Positions 17,698-28,036 of a stretch of 64,000 bases of DNA are shown here, one piece after another. The notes below the pieces were generated by a model. It was not told the DNA's origin and ran no database searches. It saw nothing but the letters and a program-made list of their open reading frames with translations. Position 1 is the stretch's first letter, and each line of letters opens with the position of its first letter. Source of the DNA: Roseiflexus sp034432635 (GTDB taxonomy: Bacteria; Chloroflexota; Chloroflexia; Chloroflexales; Roseiflexaceae); the NCBI GenBank assembly GCA_034432635.1, contig DAOUBK010000088.1, forward strand, positions 1 through 64,000. The letters are read 5' to 3'. The position numbers and the translations under genes were made by a program.

Positions 17698-20256
17698 GTG
17701 AGGGTTTTTTCCGTGATCGACCTGGACGATCTTCTTGCGGCAGGCGGGCATCTGGCATCGCCGGTGTATGCACGCCGGTTCAGCGGGTTTTCGTATGACT
17801 CGCGGTTGACCACAGTGGGGGAACTTTTCCTGGCGCTGCGCACGCCACACGGCGATGGTCATGCCTACATTGCCGATGCGCTGGCGGCCGGCGCCACCGG
17901 CGTGATCTGTGAGACGCCACCTGGCAGTTTGACCGGTGCTACCGTGATTGTTACCGACGATCCGGCGATCCTCGCGGCGCGCTGGGCAGCAGCACGGCTG
18001 CGGCGAGTTGCGCCACGAGTCATCGGCATAACCGGCAGTGTCGGTAAAACCTCGGCAACCCGTGCGATTGCGGCAGTGCTTTCCGGAATTGCACCGACCT
18101 TTCGCAGTCGCCGCAGTTTCAATTCGCTGATCGGTCTGCCGGTCTCGCTTGCGCGGCTTCAGGACGATCACCGCTTTGCGGTGCTGGAATATGGCACGGC
18201 GTATCCTGGCGAGTTGCAACGTCTGACGACGCTCTTTCCGCCACACATTGCGGTTATCACATCTGCCACGCCGATACGCCTGTCGGCATTCGGATCGGTT
18301 GCAGGTCTGGCGCGTGAGTTTGGCACACTGGCGACGGCGCTTCCCGCCGAAGGATGGGTGGTGGTGAATGGTGATGATCCGGCACTTGCCGGATTGTGCG
18401 ACATGACCCGTGCCAGGGTGCTGACGTTTGGAAGCGGCGCACCCTGCGATCTGCGCGTAGAAGCGTCGCAGTATGGACTCGATGGGACGCACATGCGGCT
18501 GTTCTATCGCGGCGAGTCGGTCGATGCAGTCATTCCACTGGTCGGTGAACCGGCGATCGGCGCAGCACTGGCTGCCGTTGGCGTGGCGCTTGCGTGTGGA
18601 ATGCCGCTGGATCGCGCTGCCGAACGGCTGGCGCTGGTCGAGCCGCCAGCCGGACGCCTCCGTCCGCATCCGGCGCATGGCGGTGCAATTGTGATAGATG
18701 ATACGGTTGGCGCTGAACCAGCGGCGATGCTGGCGGCGTTGCAAACGCTGGCGATCCTTCCTACGCAACGGCGGATCGCAGTGCTGGGCGATCTTCCTGC
18801 CGATAGTTCCATCCCCGGTGAACAGAACGATGTGTACACGACGATCGGGACACTTGTGGCGCGTACCGCCGATGTGCTGATCTGGAAGGGGGACGCCGGA
18901 ACGCGCGTGATGCGTGCAGTGCGGCGCGTGCGTCCCGATATGTCGGTGACGGTTGTTCATACGATTGCCGGTGCACTCGAAGCCGTGCCATCGGATCTGG
19001 GTGCAGGTGATCTGGTGCTGGTCTGTGGTGGCGCAACCGCGCGTCTGGAGCGCCTGGTTGCTGCGCTGATCGATCCGTCGGTGAATGCATCGCAGGCGCT
19101 GGTGCGTCAGGACGCCGGATGGCGCGCCACGCGCATCACCGATCCCGACCGCCCGACATGGGTGCGGATCGATCTGGATGCAATCCGTGATAATGTGCGC
19201 ACACTGCGTTCAATCGCCGGGGTGCCGGTGATGGCGGTGCTCAAAGCGGATGCGTATGGTCATGGCGCAGTCCGTGCGGCACGCGCGGCGCTGGCTGGCG
19301 GCGCCGTCGCCCTGGCGGTCGCAACGCTCGGCGAGGCGCGGATCTTGCGCGAGGCGGGCATTGGTGCGTCAGTTCTGGTTCTCGGTTATACGCCGCCGTG
19401 GCAGGTGGAGCAGGCAGCGCGGCTGGGTGTGACCATTACCGTCTTCGACCGTGATGCGGCGCGTGCCTGTGCTGCAGTCGCCGAGACCGGCGTGACGGTG
19501 GCGGTGCATGTCGAGGTGGATACAGGTATGGCGCGCACCGGTTTGAACGTGGACGAGTTGGGTCCGTTTCTGCGCCTGCTTACCGGGTTGTCGGGAGTGC
19601 GCGTCGAAGGGTTGTACACCCATTTCGCTGATGCCGATGCTGCGGATCCTGGCGCAGCAGAGGTGCAGTTACGCCGGTTCCGCAGCGTACTCGATGACGT
19701 GACCGGCGCCGGTCTGCGCCCACCCCTCGTGCACGCCGCCAACAGCGCTGCTCTGCTGCGTCTGCCGGGGGCGCGCTTCGATATGGTCCGTCCGGGTATT
19801 GCGTGCTACGGGCTGGCGCCATCACCCTGGGTTGCGCTGCCGGCTGCGCTGCGTCCTGCACTCTCATTCCACTCCGAGGTGGCGCAGGTGCGCGATCTGC
19901 CTCCAGGATCGCCGGTGTCGTATGGCGGTACGTTCGTCACCCGGCGCCATTCGCGAATTGCGACCATTCCTGTGGGATATGCAGACGGGGTGCGCCGCGT
20001 GCCACCGTGGCGCGAAGTCCTGGTGCGTGGTCGGCGTGCTCCGGTGGTCGGGCGTATCTGTATGGATTACGCCATGATCGATGTCACTGATCACGCCGAT
20101 GTTCGCCGTGGCGACCTGGTGACCCTGATCGGCGCGCAGGGCGACGCGTGTATTACTGCCGATGAGGTTGCCGGCTGGCTTGGAACGGTCAGTTATGAAG
20201 TCGTTGCAACCATCCTTCCCCGCGTCCCGCGTGAGATCACAGATCACGAGAGGTGA
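17698..20256 (+). CDS. MurF-alanine racemase fusion protein
   Basis: This 852-residue fusion joins two steps of peptidoglycan synthesis. Residues 1 to about 455 form a MurF-like ligase (adding D-Ala-D-Ala to the UDP-muramoyl tripeptide), with the ATP loop GITGSVGKTSATRA near residue 110. Residues about 465-852 are an alanine racemase: PLP lysine K516 in VLKADAYGHG and catalytic tyrosine Y742 in PVSYGGTF, ending with IGRICMDYAMIDVT-type motifs. The start is GTG 17698 after GAGGAAAGG. Similar fusions are known from Bacteroidetes. The enzyme would supply D-alanine beside the ligase that uses D-Ala-D-Ala; Ddl is not in the window. Confidence 0.92.
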   Translation: MRVFSVIDLDDLLAAGGHLASPVYARRFSGFSYDSRLTTVGELFLALRTPHGDGHAYIADALAAGATGVICETPPGSLTGATVIVTDDPAILAARWAAARLRRVAPRVIGITGSVGKTSATRAIAAVLSGIAPTFRSRRSFNSLIGLPVSLARLQDDHRFAVLEYGTAYPGELQRLTTLFPPHIAVITSATPIRLSAFGSVAGLAREFGTLATALPAEGWVVVNGDDPALAGLCDMTRARVLTFGSGAPCDLRVEASQYGLDGTHMRLFYRGESVDAVIPLVGEPAIGAALAAVGVALACGMPLDRAAERLALVEPPAGRLRPHPAHGGAIVIDDTVGAEPAAMLAALQTLAILPTQRRIAVLGDLPADSSIPGEQNDVYTTIGTLVARTADVLIWKGDAGTRVMRAVRRVRPDMSVTVVHTIAGALEAVPSDLGAGDLVLVCGGATARLERLVAALIDPSVNASQALVRQDAGWRATRITDPDRPTWVRIDLDAIRDNVRTLRSIAGVPVMAVLKADAYGHGAVRAARAALAGGAVALAVATLGEARILREAGIGASVLVLGYTPPWQVEQAARLGVTITVFDRDAARACAAVAETGVTVAVHVEVDTGMARTGLNVDELGPFLRLLTGLSGVRVEGLYTHFADADAADPGAAEVQLRRFRSVLDDVTGAGLRPPLVHAANSAALLRLPGARFDMVRPGIACYGLAPSPWVALPAALRPALSFHSEVAQVRDLPPGSPVSYGGTFVTRRHSRIATIPVGYADGVRRVPPWREVLVRGRRAPVVGRICMDYAMIDVTDHADVRRGDLVTLIGAQGDACITADEVAGWLGTVSYEVVATILPRVPREITDHER

Positions 20257-20276
20257 AATGCCGGTTTGCCAGTTCC

Positions 20277-20581
20277 TCAGGGAAGGGGTGTAAATGAAAC
20301 GACAGTGAGTTCGACAACGCCGCCGCCGTGTGTGCGGCGCGCGCAATCGGCCCGATCACGATTGAAAAGAAGTGCTTGCCAGTAGTGTACGTTTTCCCAG
20401 TTCGGTTGCAGCATCCATTCATACTGAACGTGCCGGGGATATCCCATATCTGTTCCGTGCGTAACTGTGCAGTCTGCATTTCTGGCGTGCTTTCCCAACC
20501 GGCGCGCCCGGCGGCGAACGTGATAATCGCAAGCAACAGGACCGTTCAACCTGCCAGCAACAACCGTACGCGCATACTCAT
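20277..20581 (-). pseudogene. Broken gene for a small secreted protein
   Basis: From ATG 20581 the minus strand reads MSMRVRLLLAG, an in-frame TGA, then TVLLLAIITFAAG in the same frame, which together make a convincing signal peptide. The frame continues through WESTPEMQTAQLRTEQIWDIP. After about 20445 a coding-like sequence (YEWMLQPNWENVHYWQALLF and on to 20277) is in another frame. One nonsense change and one frameshift would therefore explain the region. No family is recognised. Sequencing error or chance cannot be excluded from the sequence alone. Confidence 0.42.
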
Positions 20582-20608
20582 ATCCTGATGATCGAGGGAA
20601 CATGATGC

Positions 20609-21322
20609 TTACCCGACGCCCAGGTACGCATGCTGAACAAGCTCATTCTCGCGCAGCGCAGGCGCTGTGTCTGCCAGAACGATCTCACCCGTCTGGAGCA
20701 CGTAACCACGATGCGCAATAGCCAGCGCCATCAACGCATTTTGCTCGACGAGCAGAATCGTTGTGCCCTGTGCATTGATGTCGCCGATAATACTGAAGAT
20801 CTGTTCGACCAGCACCGGCGCCAGCCCCATCGATGGTTCATCGAGGAGCAGCACACGCGGTCGTCCCATCAATGCGCGTCCAATGGCGAGCATTTGCTGT
20901 TCACCGCCGGAGAGTGTGCCACCGCGCTGATTGAGGCGTTCGTAGAGGCGCGGGAAGAGATGGAAGACGCGCTCCATGTCGCGGGCGATCTCGGCTTTAT
21001 CTGTGCGGAGAAATGCGCCAATCTCCAGGTTTTCGCGTACCGTCAGACGTGGAAAGATACGGCGTCCCTCCGGCGACTGGATCACGCCCATCTCGACGAT
21101 CTTATGCGGTGGGAGATGGTCAATCCGCTCTCCCTGGAACCAGATCTCGCCGCGCCGCGGCTTCAACAGCCCGGAAATGGTGCGGAGCGTGGTGCTCTTC
21201 CCTGCGCCATTCGATCCGATCAGGGTGACGATCTCACCCGGCTCGACCGCCAGCGAGATGCCTTTCAGGGCATGAATGTTGCCGTAATAGGTGTGAACGT
21301 CTTTGAGTTCAAGTAGTGGCAT
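20609..21322 (-). CDS. livF: Branched-chain amino acid ABC transporter, ATP-binding protein LivF
   Basis: This is one of two ATPases powering the LIV permease. Residues 1-237 contain Walker A GSNGAGKSTT, the signature LSGGEQQMLAIGRAL and Walker B VLLLDEPSMGLAP, with the LivF-type N-terminus LLELKDVHTYYG. ATG 21322 is preferred to an upstream frame that would run into livG. There is no visible ribosome site: the DNA just upstream is a dispersed repeat. It is the last gene of the livJHMGF cluster. Confidence 0.94.
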   Translation of the reverse strand: MPLLELKDVHTYYGNIHALKGISLAVEPGEIVTLIGSNGAGKSTTLRTISGLLKPRRGEIWFQGERIDHLPPHKIVEMGVIQSPEGRRIFPRLTVRENLEIGAFLRTDKAEIARDMERVFHLFPRLYERLNQRGGTLSGGEQQMLAIGRALMGRPRVLLLDEPSMGLAPVLVEQIFSIIGDINAQGTTILLVEQNALMALAIAHRGYVLQTGEIVLADTAPALRENELVQHAYLGVG

Positions 21323-21325
21323 AGT

Positions 21326-21352
21326 GATGAGAACCGAGAACTGAGAGCCGAG
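21326..21352 (+). repeat. Dispersed repeat between livG and livF
   Basis: GAGAACCGAGAACTGAGAGC and flanking bases fill most of the 44-base space between the livG stop and the livF start, occupying the place where the livF ribosome site should be. It matches the repeats at 1116, 6000 and 42648. Confidence 0.6.
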
Positions 21353-21366
21353 CAATGTGGGACTGT

Positions 21367-22161
21367 TCAACCTTCAACCCGTACCGTTCCGTGTGCCGCT
21401 GCGCCTTTGCCCAGGTAGGCTTCGATCACGCGCGGGTTGGAGCGGATCTCTTCGGGAAGACCCTCCGCAATTTTGGTGCCATAGTCGAGCACCGTAATCC
21501 GTTCCGAGATGGTCATCACCACCCGCATATCGTGTTCGATGAGCACCACGGTGATCCCCAGTTCATCGCGCAGCCGACGGATCAGATCGGTCGCTTCCGC
21601 TGTTTCCTGCGGATTCATGCCGGCGGTCGGCTCATCGAGCAGGATCAACTTCGGTAAAGATGCCAGTGCTCGCGCAATTTCGAGGCGGCGCTGATCGCCG
21701 TAGGGCAAATTGCACGCCAGCTGGTTACGCTGGTGGTCCAGGTTGACGAATCGGAGCAACTCGCGTGCCCGTTCGAGCGATGCCTGCTCCTCGGCGCGAA
21801 CGGACGGTGTGCCAAAGATGATCTGCCACAATCCTGCATTCAACCGGGTATGCATCCCGACCTGAACGTTTTCGAGCACCGTCATGGCGTTGAACAGACG
21901 GATATTCTGGAATGTGCGACAGATACCCAGTGCTGTGATCTGGTCAGGGCGCAGACCGGTAATATCTTTACCATCGAACAGGATAGTCCCTTTCGTTGGC
22001 TTATAGATCCCGGTAAGCACGTTGAAAAATGTCGTTTTTCCGGCGCCGTTGGGACCGATCACGCTCACAATACTGCCGACTTCGATAGTGAGCGACACAT
22101 CGTTGACTGCGGTGAGTCCGCCGAACTGTTTGGTGATATGTTTTGCTTCCAGGAGCGCCAC
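21367..22161 (-). CDS. livG: Branched-chain amino acid ABC transporter, ATP-binding protein LivG
   Basis: This is the partner ATPase of LivF. Walker A is GPNGAGKTTFFNVLTG, the signature region LPYGDQRRLEIARAL and Walker B LILLDEPTAGMNP, with the longer C-terminal part typical of LivG (HDMRVVMTISERITVLDYG). The GTG at 22161 follows GAGAGG by 7 bases and is preferred to an upstream in-frame TTG at 22176. The last residues, RVEG and the stop, are encoded by a GAAGGTTGA motif that also ends livM and the esterase at 61952. Confidence 0.94.
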   Translation of the reverse strand: MALLEAKHITKQFGGLTAVNDVSLTIEVGSIVSVIGPNGAGKTTFFNVLTGIYKPTKGTILFDGKDITGLRPDQITALGICRTFQNIRLFNAMTVLENVQVGMHTRLNAGLWQIIFGTPSVRAEEQASLERARELLRFVNLDHQRNQLACNLPYGDQRRLEIARALASLPKLILLDEPTAGMNPQETAEATDLIRRLRDELGITVVLIEHDMRVVMTISERITVLDYGTKIAEGLPEEIRSNPRVIEAYLGKGAAAHGTVRVEG

Positions 22162-22172
22162 AATCAAACCTC

Positions 22173-23537
22173 TCAACCTTCAGCGCTTTGTGCGGTTTCT
22201 GTGACGGGTGCTGCCTTCTGCGTCTCAGGCGCCGGCTCAGGTTCATCATGGTGCAACTCCTGACGGCGGCGATCCTCCGGCAGCAATCCCTCAGGGCGGA
22301 AAATCATCATGATGATCAACAACAACCCGAAGAGCAAACGCTGATACTGCGCCGGATCGAACCATGATGGGATTGGAACGCCACGACGCTGAAGCGCCGC
22401 CAGTTCGCTGGCGATGCGCGGCAGCAATTGCAGGTCGAGCAGGGTGACGATCACCGCACCCAACATCGTGCCTGGAATACTCCCCATGCCACCGAGAATG
22501 ACCATCGAGAGAATACCGATCGAACGCAGCAGGTCGAACGTTGGCGGGTTGATGAACGTTTGCAGGGCGCTGAAAATGACCCCCATAACACCTGCGAATG
22601 ACGCGCCGACCGCAAATGCCAGCAGTTTCATCCGCACCAGTGGAATCCCCATCGCAATCGCGGCGGTCTCATCCTCGCGGATCGCCGTCCAGGCGCGCCC
22701 AATACGTGAATTGTTCAGGCGATAGACGACAAAGACGGTGAGACCGAGAATGATCAACACCAGAAAATAGAAATAGAGTTGATACTCCTGCACCCGTGAA
22801 ATGGTGATCTCCAGCGACTGGAAGATCGGCTCGATGAAGAGCGGCGGTCGTCCGATATCCTTGATGCCCTGAGAACCGTTCGTGATGTTGATCGGTCGGT
22901 CCAGATTTGTGGCAAGCACCCGGATCACCTCACCGAGACCAAGGGTGACAATCGCCAGGTAGTCGCCGCGCAGTCGTAATACCGGCAGACCGAGCAGCAC
23001 CCCGAACAGCGCACCTACTGCAAGACCGATCGCCAGGAAGAGCCAGAACCACGATCCGGGCAGTGGTTCCATGCCGGGAACGATATTCGAGATCTGCGGT
23101 GTACTGTAGATACCCCACAGATAGGCACCAACCGCGAAGAATGCCACATACCCCAGATCGAGCAAGCCAGCGAATCCGACGACCACATTCAGCCCCAGCG
23201 CCAGCGCGGCAAACATCCCCGCTTTCGTCACAACATCGATGTAGAACGGATTAAGGACGCCAAAGACCGGCATGACAACCGCCAGCAGGATCGTGCCAAG
23301 CGTCAGTTTGAATGCCAGCATGGTTGGCGCGCGATAAATGACGAACATCAGCAGCAGGAACAGCACCACGACCATATCGGTGCCAAGCCCGGTCGTCGGG
23401 TTCAACAGCAGCAGCGTCGATACGATCGCTGCATATGCAGCAATTAACACATACGGCGCTGGACCGCGCCCCGCCGTTTCCCGCAGTTGCGCCCAAAGCG
23501 ATGCAGACGGACTGACTCGCCGATTCTCTGTAGCCAT
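22173..23537 (-). CDS. livM: Branched-chain amino acid ABC transporter, permease LivM
   Basis: This 454-residue membrane permease has about ten hydrophobic segments. The conserved LivM region runs from LGLNVVVGFAGLLDLGYVAFFAVGAY through LRLRGDYLAIVTLGLGEVIR to GRAWTAIREDETAAIAMGI. It is longer than the common 320-420 residues because of an N-terminal segment with extra helices and a charged, Pro/Glu-rich C-terminal tail. AAGGTG precedes the ATG. It ends 11 bases before livG. Confidence 0.93.
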   Translation of the reverse strand: MATENRRVSPSASLWAQLRETAGRGPAPYVLIAAYAAIVSTLLLLNPTTGLGTDMVVVLFLLLMFVIYRAPTMLAFKLTLGTILLAVVMPVFGVLNPFYIDVVTKAGMFAALALGLNVVVGFAGLLDLGYVAFFAVGAYLWGIYSTPQISNIVPGMEPLPGSWFWLFLAIGLAVGALFGVLLGLPVLRLRGDYLAIVTLGLGEVIRVLATNLDRPINITNGSQGIKDIGRPPLFIEPIFQSLEITISRVQEYQLYFYFLVLIILGLTVFVVYRLNNSRIGRAWTAIREDETAAIAMGIPLVRMKLLAFAVGASFAGVMGVIFSALQTFINPPTFDLLRSIGILSMVILGGMGSIPGTMLGAVIVTLLDLQLLPRIASELAALQRRGVPIPSWFDPAQYQRLLFGLLLIIMMIFRPEGLLPEDRRRQELHHDEPEPAPETQKAAPVTETAQSAEG

Positions 23538-23541
23538 ACCA

Positions 23542-24723
<1,182 letters not shown>

Positions 24724-24830
24724 GAACCGACTCTTGCCTCAATCTACTTTTGAGAAGACCCGAAGTGTTCACAACGGACACTTCGGGTCATTTCCACTGT
24801 CATTCAACGAACGGAAGAACCGGAACGTTC

Positions 24831-26093
24831 CTACGGTGCAGCAATCTCAAGGCGCTTGACGACGGCATTCTTGTTCCACACTTCAGTCGGGTCGCCCGAT
24901 TCGGTGCTGACCTGCAACACGAAGTAGGTGCCTTTCACCGGGTCGCCCTTGCTGTTGAACTCATAGGTGCCGGTGATGCCCTTGTAGGCGCCGAGTCTCT
25001 TCATCGCATCGAGCACCTGAGCACGGGTTGGTTTGCCGTTGGCTGCCTGAGCAGCATTGGCGATCGCCTGGATGCAGATGCCCATTGCATCATATGCCTG
25101 CGCCGAGAACGGCGGTGCTGCTTCGTTGTACTTCGCCTGGTAGTCTTCAGCAAACTTGGCGGCATCGGGGAACTGGCTGACCGGTGCAGCAACGGAGGTG
25201 TAGTACATTCCCTTCACTGCATCGCCAGCAACTTCCAGCAGCACCGGCGAGTCGAGACCGTCCGGTCCGAGGAATGCCGCCTGAATGCCGCGGTCGCGCG
25301 CCTGCTTGAACAGCGGCGCTGCCTGGTCGTAAATACCGCCGAAGTAGATCAGATCGGGGCTGGCAGCCTGGATCGGGGTCAGGATCGAGTCGAAGACCGA
25401 CTTTTCTTCGGTGCCTTCAAAACCGAGCACCGTAATACCATTCTTCTCGGCGTTCTGGCGGAAGAATTCCGCAACGCCCTGACCATAGTCGGTCTTGTCG
25501 TGGATGATGTACACACTCTTGATGTTCAGTTCGGTGCGGGCGAATTCCTCGCCGACTGCGCCCTGGACATCATCACGTCCCACGATCCGGAAAGCGTTGG
25601 GATAGCCGCTTTCGGTGATCTTCGGGTTCGTATTCGCTGGCGATACCATCACCAGGCTGGCTGACTGATAATCGGGCAGCGAGGCAAGCGCCACGCCTGA
25701 GTTCAGGTGACCGACCAGGCACAGAATATCGTTATCGGAGATGATATTCTTCGCATTCGCCGAACCAACTTCCGGCTTTGCCTGATCATCGAATGGCGCC
25801 AGTTCGACCGTAAAGCCCATAGCAGTCAGGGTCTCACCCAATTGCTCAAGTCCGAGTTCGGCGCCATTGCGAATACCGACACCCAGCGCCGCCTGCGGAC
25901 CGGAAAGCGGGCTTTGCGTGGCAATCTTGATCGTGCCGCTCATTCCTGCGGCTGGCGCTGTGGTTGGCTCAGCCGGCGCCGTGGTCGGTGCAGCCGGCGC
26001 TGCAGTTGGCGTAGTTGCCGGTGCACCGCCGCAGGCAGCCAGGATCGCGCCTACCAGGGCGAAGATGAGAAACGCGCTGAAACGTTTCATCAT
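24831..26093 (-). CDS. livJ: Branched-chain amino acid ABC transporter, substrate-binding lipoprotein
   Basis: This is the periplasmic-type binding protein that feeds LivHMGF. The first of two ATGs (26093) lies 7 bases after AAGGAGA. Residues 1-25 form a lipoprotein signal with lipobox ILAAC, followed by a Thr/Pro/Ala tether of about 30 residues. The remainder is a type I periplasmic fold (IKIATQSPLSGPQAALG, DNDILCLVGHLNSG, PANTNPKITESGYPNAFRIVGRDD). Total length is 420 residues. Ligand specificity within amino acids, or for short amides or urea, cannot be assigned; its position fits branched-chain amino acids. Confidence 0.92.
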   Translation of the reverse strand: MMKRFSAFLIFALVGAILAACGGAPATTPTAAPAAPTTAPAEPTTAPAAGMSGTIKIATQSPLSGPQAALGVGIRNGAELGLEQLGETLTAMGFTVELAPFDDQAKPEVGSANAKNIISDNDILCLVGHLNSGVALASLPDYQSASLVMVSPANTNPKITESGYPNAFRIVGRDDVQGAVGEEFARTELNIKSVYIIHDKTDYGQGVAEFFRQNAEKNGITVLGFEGTEEKSVFDSILTPIQAASPDLIYFGGIYDQAAPLFKQARDRGIQAAFLGPDGLDSPVLLEVAGDAVKGMYYTSVAAPVSQFPDAAKFAEDYQAKYNEAAPPFSAQAYDAMGICIQAIANAAQAANGKPTRAQVLDAMKRLGAYKGITGTYEFNSKGDPVKGTYFVLQVSTESGDPTEVWNKNAVVKRLEIAAP

Positions 26094-26539
26094 GGTGCTT
26101 CTCCTTTGCAATCTGAGAGAATCTGTTCCGGAAATCTGTTGTTGCCAGAGTATCGATGTGCGGCGGCTACCCGCATCGTGTATCTGCCACATGTGGTCGG
26201 CAGACGATCCCTGAAAGTGTCGCAGCCCTTCCACCTCCTTCCCTGCTTTACTCTATCGCGAACCCTTCCGCTCCTTGACAGCATCATCAGGACCGGATAT
26301 CCTCGACGAAGAGGTGCTACCTTACGTATACGGATGTGAAACGTCCGACGCAGACCATATGGCTCAATTTGTTCGGACGAACGACGTGCCCCTCGATGCC
26401 ATTCGGGAGCGGAACCGTTGGCTTCAGGGCAATTGAAGCATGTCCTTGTTTATTGATGTTATGATGTTGCGAGTGTACCTATTTCGTAGAGATTTGTCAA
26501 GTTTTGCTAACGTCCACGCTGATTGGGCGCAATCGCTGT
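26094..26539. other. Long divergent region between livJ and a plus-strand gene
   Basis: These 446 bases hold the livJ promoter (26472-26500) and therefore a leader of about 370 bases for livJ. No ORF or recognised riboswitch is visible; several short inverted repeats occur (for example CTGCC/GGCAG near 26183-26203). The proximal plus-strand promoter for the gene at 26540 is not obvious. Confidence 0.45.
26472..26500 (-). promoter_or_regulatory. Predicted sigma-70-type promoter of the liv operon
   Basis: On the minus strand TTGACA (26500-26495), a 17-base spacer and TACACT (26477-26472). The -35 region shares the 12-base block CTTGACAAATCT with the gltB promoter. The distance to livJ implies a long untranslated leader. 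Confidence 0.6.
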
Positions 26540-27118
26540 ATGAGTGAACAGCGTGCAACAATCGTGATGGTGGCGCTCGGCGTGCTGATTGCCCTGGCGC
26601 TGATTGCGTTCAGTAATGCGGGCAGCGGTTTTGGCTCACCGGAACTGACACGGCACTTCGCAGCCCATCTCCCCGATCCGGCTGATCCGCCGTTCGATCT
26701 GCCGCGCATCAGCATGCCACAGGCGCCGCCCGATCTCCTGCGTGTACTCGAGGAGTTGCAGACGCGCCTGTCTGAAGGTCGAACGGTCGCGGCATTGACA
26801 CCAACCGCGACCGGTCCACGCGCCGAGGTGCGCGTCAGCGGCATGCACCGCAACGGTGATCAGATCATCGTGAGTGGTAGTGTCCGCAATGTGGGGAACC
26901 GGGATATGACGATTCCACCAGGCGCTTTTTCTTTCCGCGATAGTCGCGGTGTGCGATATACGACCGCAACGAGTGGCAGCGCAACGCTGGCGCCTGGTGA
27001 ATTGACGACGTTTGAGTTTACGGTTCCATTGCCCCCTGATCGCGGTCTGACGCTGATCTTCGACCTGCCGCCCGATCCGCCCCTGGAGCAAACGCTGGCG
27101 CTCGAAGTTGTCGAGTAA
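26540..27118 (+). CDS. Membrane-anchored protein of unknown function
   Basis: The 192-residue product has an N-terminal hydrophobic anchor (about residues 7-26, ATIVMVALGVLIALALIAFS) and a Pro-rich spacer. The second half resembles a beta-sandwich of the DUF4352/FxLYD kind: VSGSVRNVGNRDMTIPPGAF, then YTTATSGSATLAPGELTTFEF. The start is taken at ATG 26540; a TTG 36 bases upstream would put residues before the anchor and is less likely. No ribosome site is evident. Function unknown. Confidence 0.65.
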   Translation: MSEQRATIVMVALGVLIALALIAFSNAGSGFGSPELTRHFAAHLPDPADPPFDLPRISMPQAPPDLLRVLEELQTRLSEGRTVAALTPTATGPRAEVRVSGMHRNGDQIIVSGSVRNVGNRDMTIPPGAFSFRDSRGVRYTTATSGSATLAPGELTTFEFTVPLPPDRGLTLIFDLPPDPPLEQTLALEVVE

Positions 27119-27160
27119 GGCGGTGCTCGCACCAGAACGCCGGGTCGTCGTGCAGTATGT

Positions 27161-27346
27161 TCAGCCCAGCACTTCGTCCAGGCGTCGGAGCAGCGACAGC
27201 CCCTGTGCTATCTCTGTCCAACATCCACACAACATTTCTGCAACATCTCCATGGTACAGTGCGTTATAGACATCACTATCCCCGACCAGTAACCTGATAG
27301 TGTCAGTGTGGACAACTGTGCGCCAGTGTCGGAATTGTTCAATCAT
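27161..27346 (-). CDS. Possible 61-residue protein
   Basis: An ORF from ATG 27346 encodes 61 residues with a protein-like central helix region (IRLLVGDSDVYNALYHGD, then EMLCGCWTEIAQGLSLLRRL). It fills an otherwise empty 309-base gap and does not overlap a recognised gene. No ribosome site and no family resemblance are seen, so it remains a candidate only. Confidence 0.28.
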   Translation of the reverse strand: MIEQFRHWRTVVHTDTIRLLVGDSDVYNALYHGDVAEMLCGCWTEIAQGLSLLRRLDEVLG

Positions 27347-27427
27347 ACATGCGGATGATGGCCGTTGGCTCGGGCATACCATCTTTCGACAGTTCATTCC
27401 GTCAGTCACAGAGAGGAAACAAACCCC

Positions 27428-27979
27428 ATGAGCGACATCACTCCAGCAGCCTATTTCGCAGAAGTCGTACCGCAGCGCTTCGCTACCGCCGTTGCCGGTG
27501 CTCCGGAAGAAGTGCTGACGCAACCCGAATTGACAGTGACCTACACGATCGAAGGAGAGGGGGATCAGGGCGGTGTTTTCGGGTTGAAAATTTCGGCTGG
27601 ATCGATTGAGTTTATCGATGGCGGCATCGAGAACGCCGATCTGCAACTCGTGATGACCTACGACAACTGGCGTTCTGTGGTAGAGGGGGACGCCGTAGAG
27701 CCGTTCATCGACTATCTCCTCCGGCGCAAAGTCGAGATAGTGAAGAATCTGCGTGGGACGGTCAAACTCGAGTTGACCCGCTCCGACGACAGTGTGTTCG
27801 AGAGCGTCAGCATCTTTGGCGGTCAGTCTGAGCCGTCGGTGACGCTGCGGATGACCACGGACGATTACCGGCAGATGCTTTCGGGCGAATTGAACGGGCA
27901 GATGGCATTTATGATGGGGAAATTGCGGTTTGAGGGCAGCCTGCCGCTGTTGATGCAGATCGGTGCGCTCAGCGGCTAG
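27428..27979 (+). CDS. SCP2-like sterol/lipid-carrier domain protein
   Basis: The 183-residue protein contains one SCP2-type domain (about residues 25-115): TYTIEGEGDQGGVFGLKISAG and DLQLVMTYDNWRSVVEGD, the region that closes over the lipid pocket. A second, partial SCP2-like stretch follows (VTLRMTTDDYRQMLSGELNGQMAFMMGKLRFEGSL), the canonical SCP2 C-terminal signature. ATG 27428 has GAGAGGAAAC upstream. It is 57 bases before the first acyl-CoA dehydrogenase, so it is likely an acyl-CoA or lipid carrier for that pathway. Confidence 0.8.
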   Translation: MSDITPAAYFAEVVPQRFATAVAGAPEEVLTQPELTVTYTIEGEGDQGGVFGLKISAGSIEFIDGGIENADLQLVMTYDNWRSVVEGDAVEPFIDYLLRRKVEIVKNLRGTVKLELTRSDDSVFESVSIFGGQSEPSVTLRMTTDDYRQMLSGELNGQMAFMMGKLRFEGSLPLLMQIGALSG

Positions 27980-28036
27980 CGGATCCGAGATTGCACACAT
28001 ACGCAGTCTCATCATCCAGACACAAGGAGCTATCCC

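Noticed and set aside
16428..20256. Claim that the window carries a full peptidoglycan-precursor operon
   Set aside because: Only the epimerase and the MurF-Alr fusion are present, transcribed in opposite directions.
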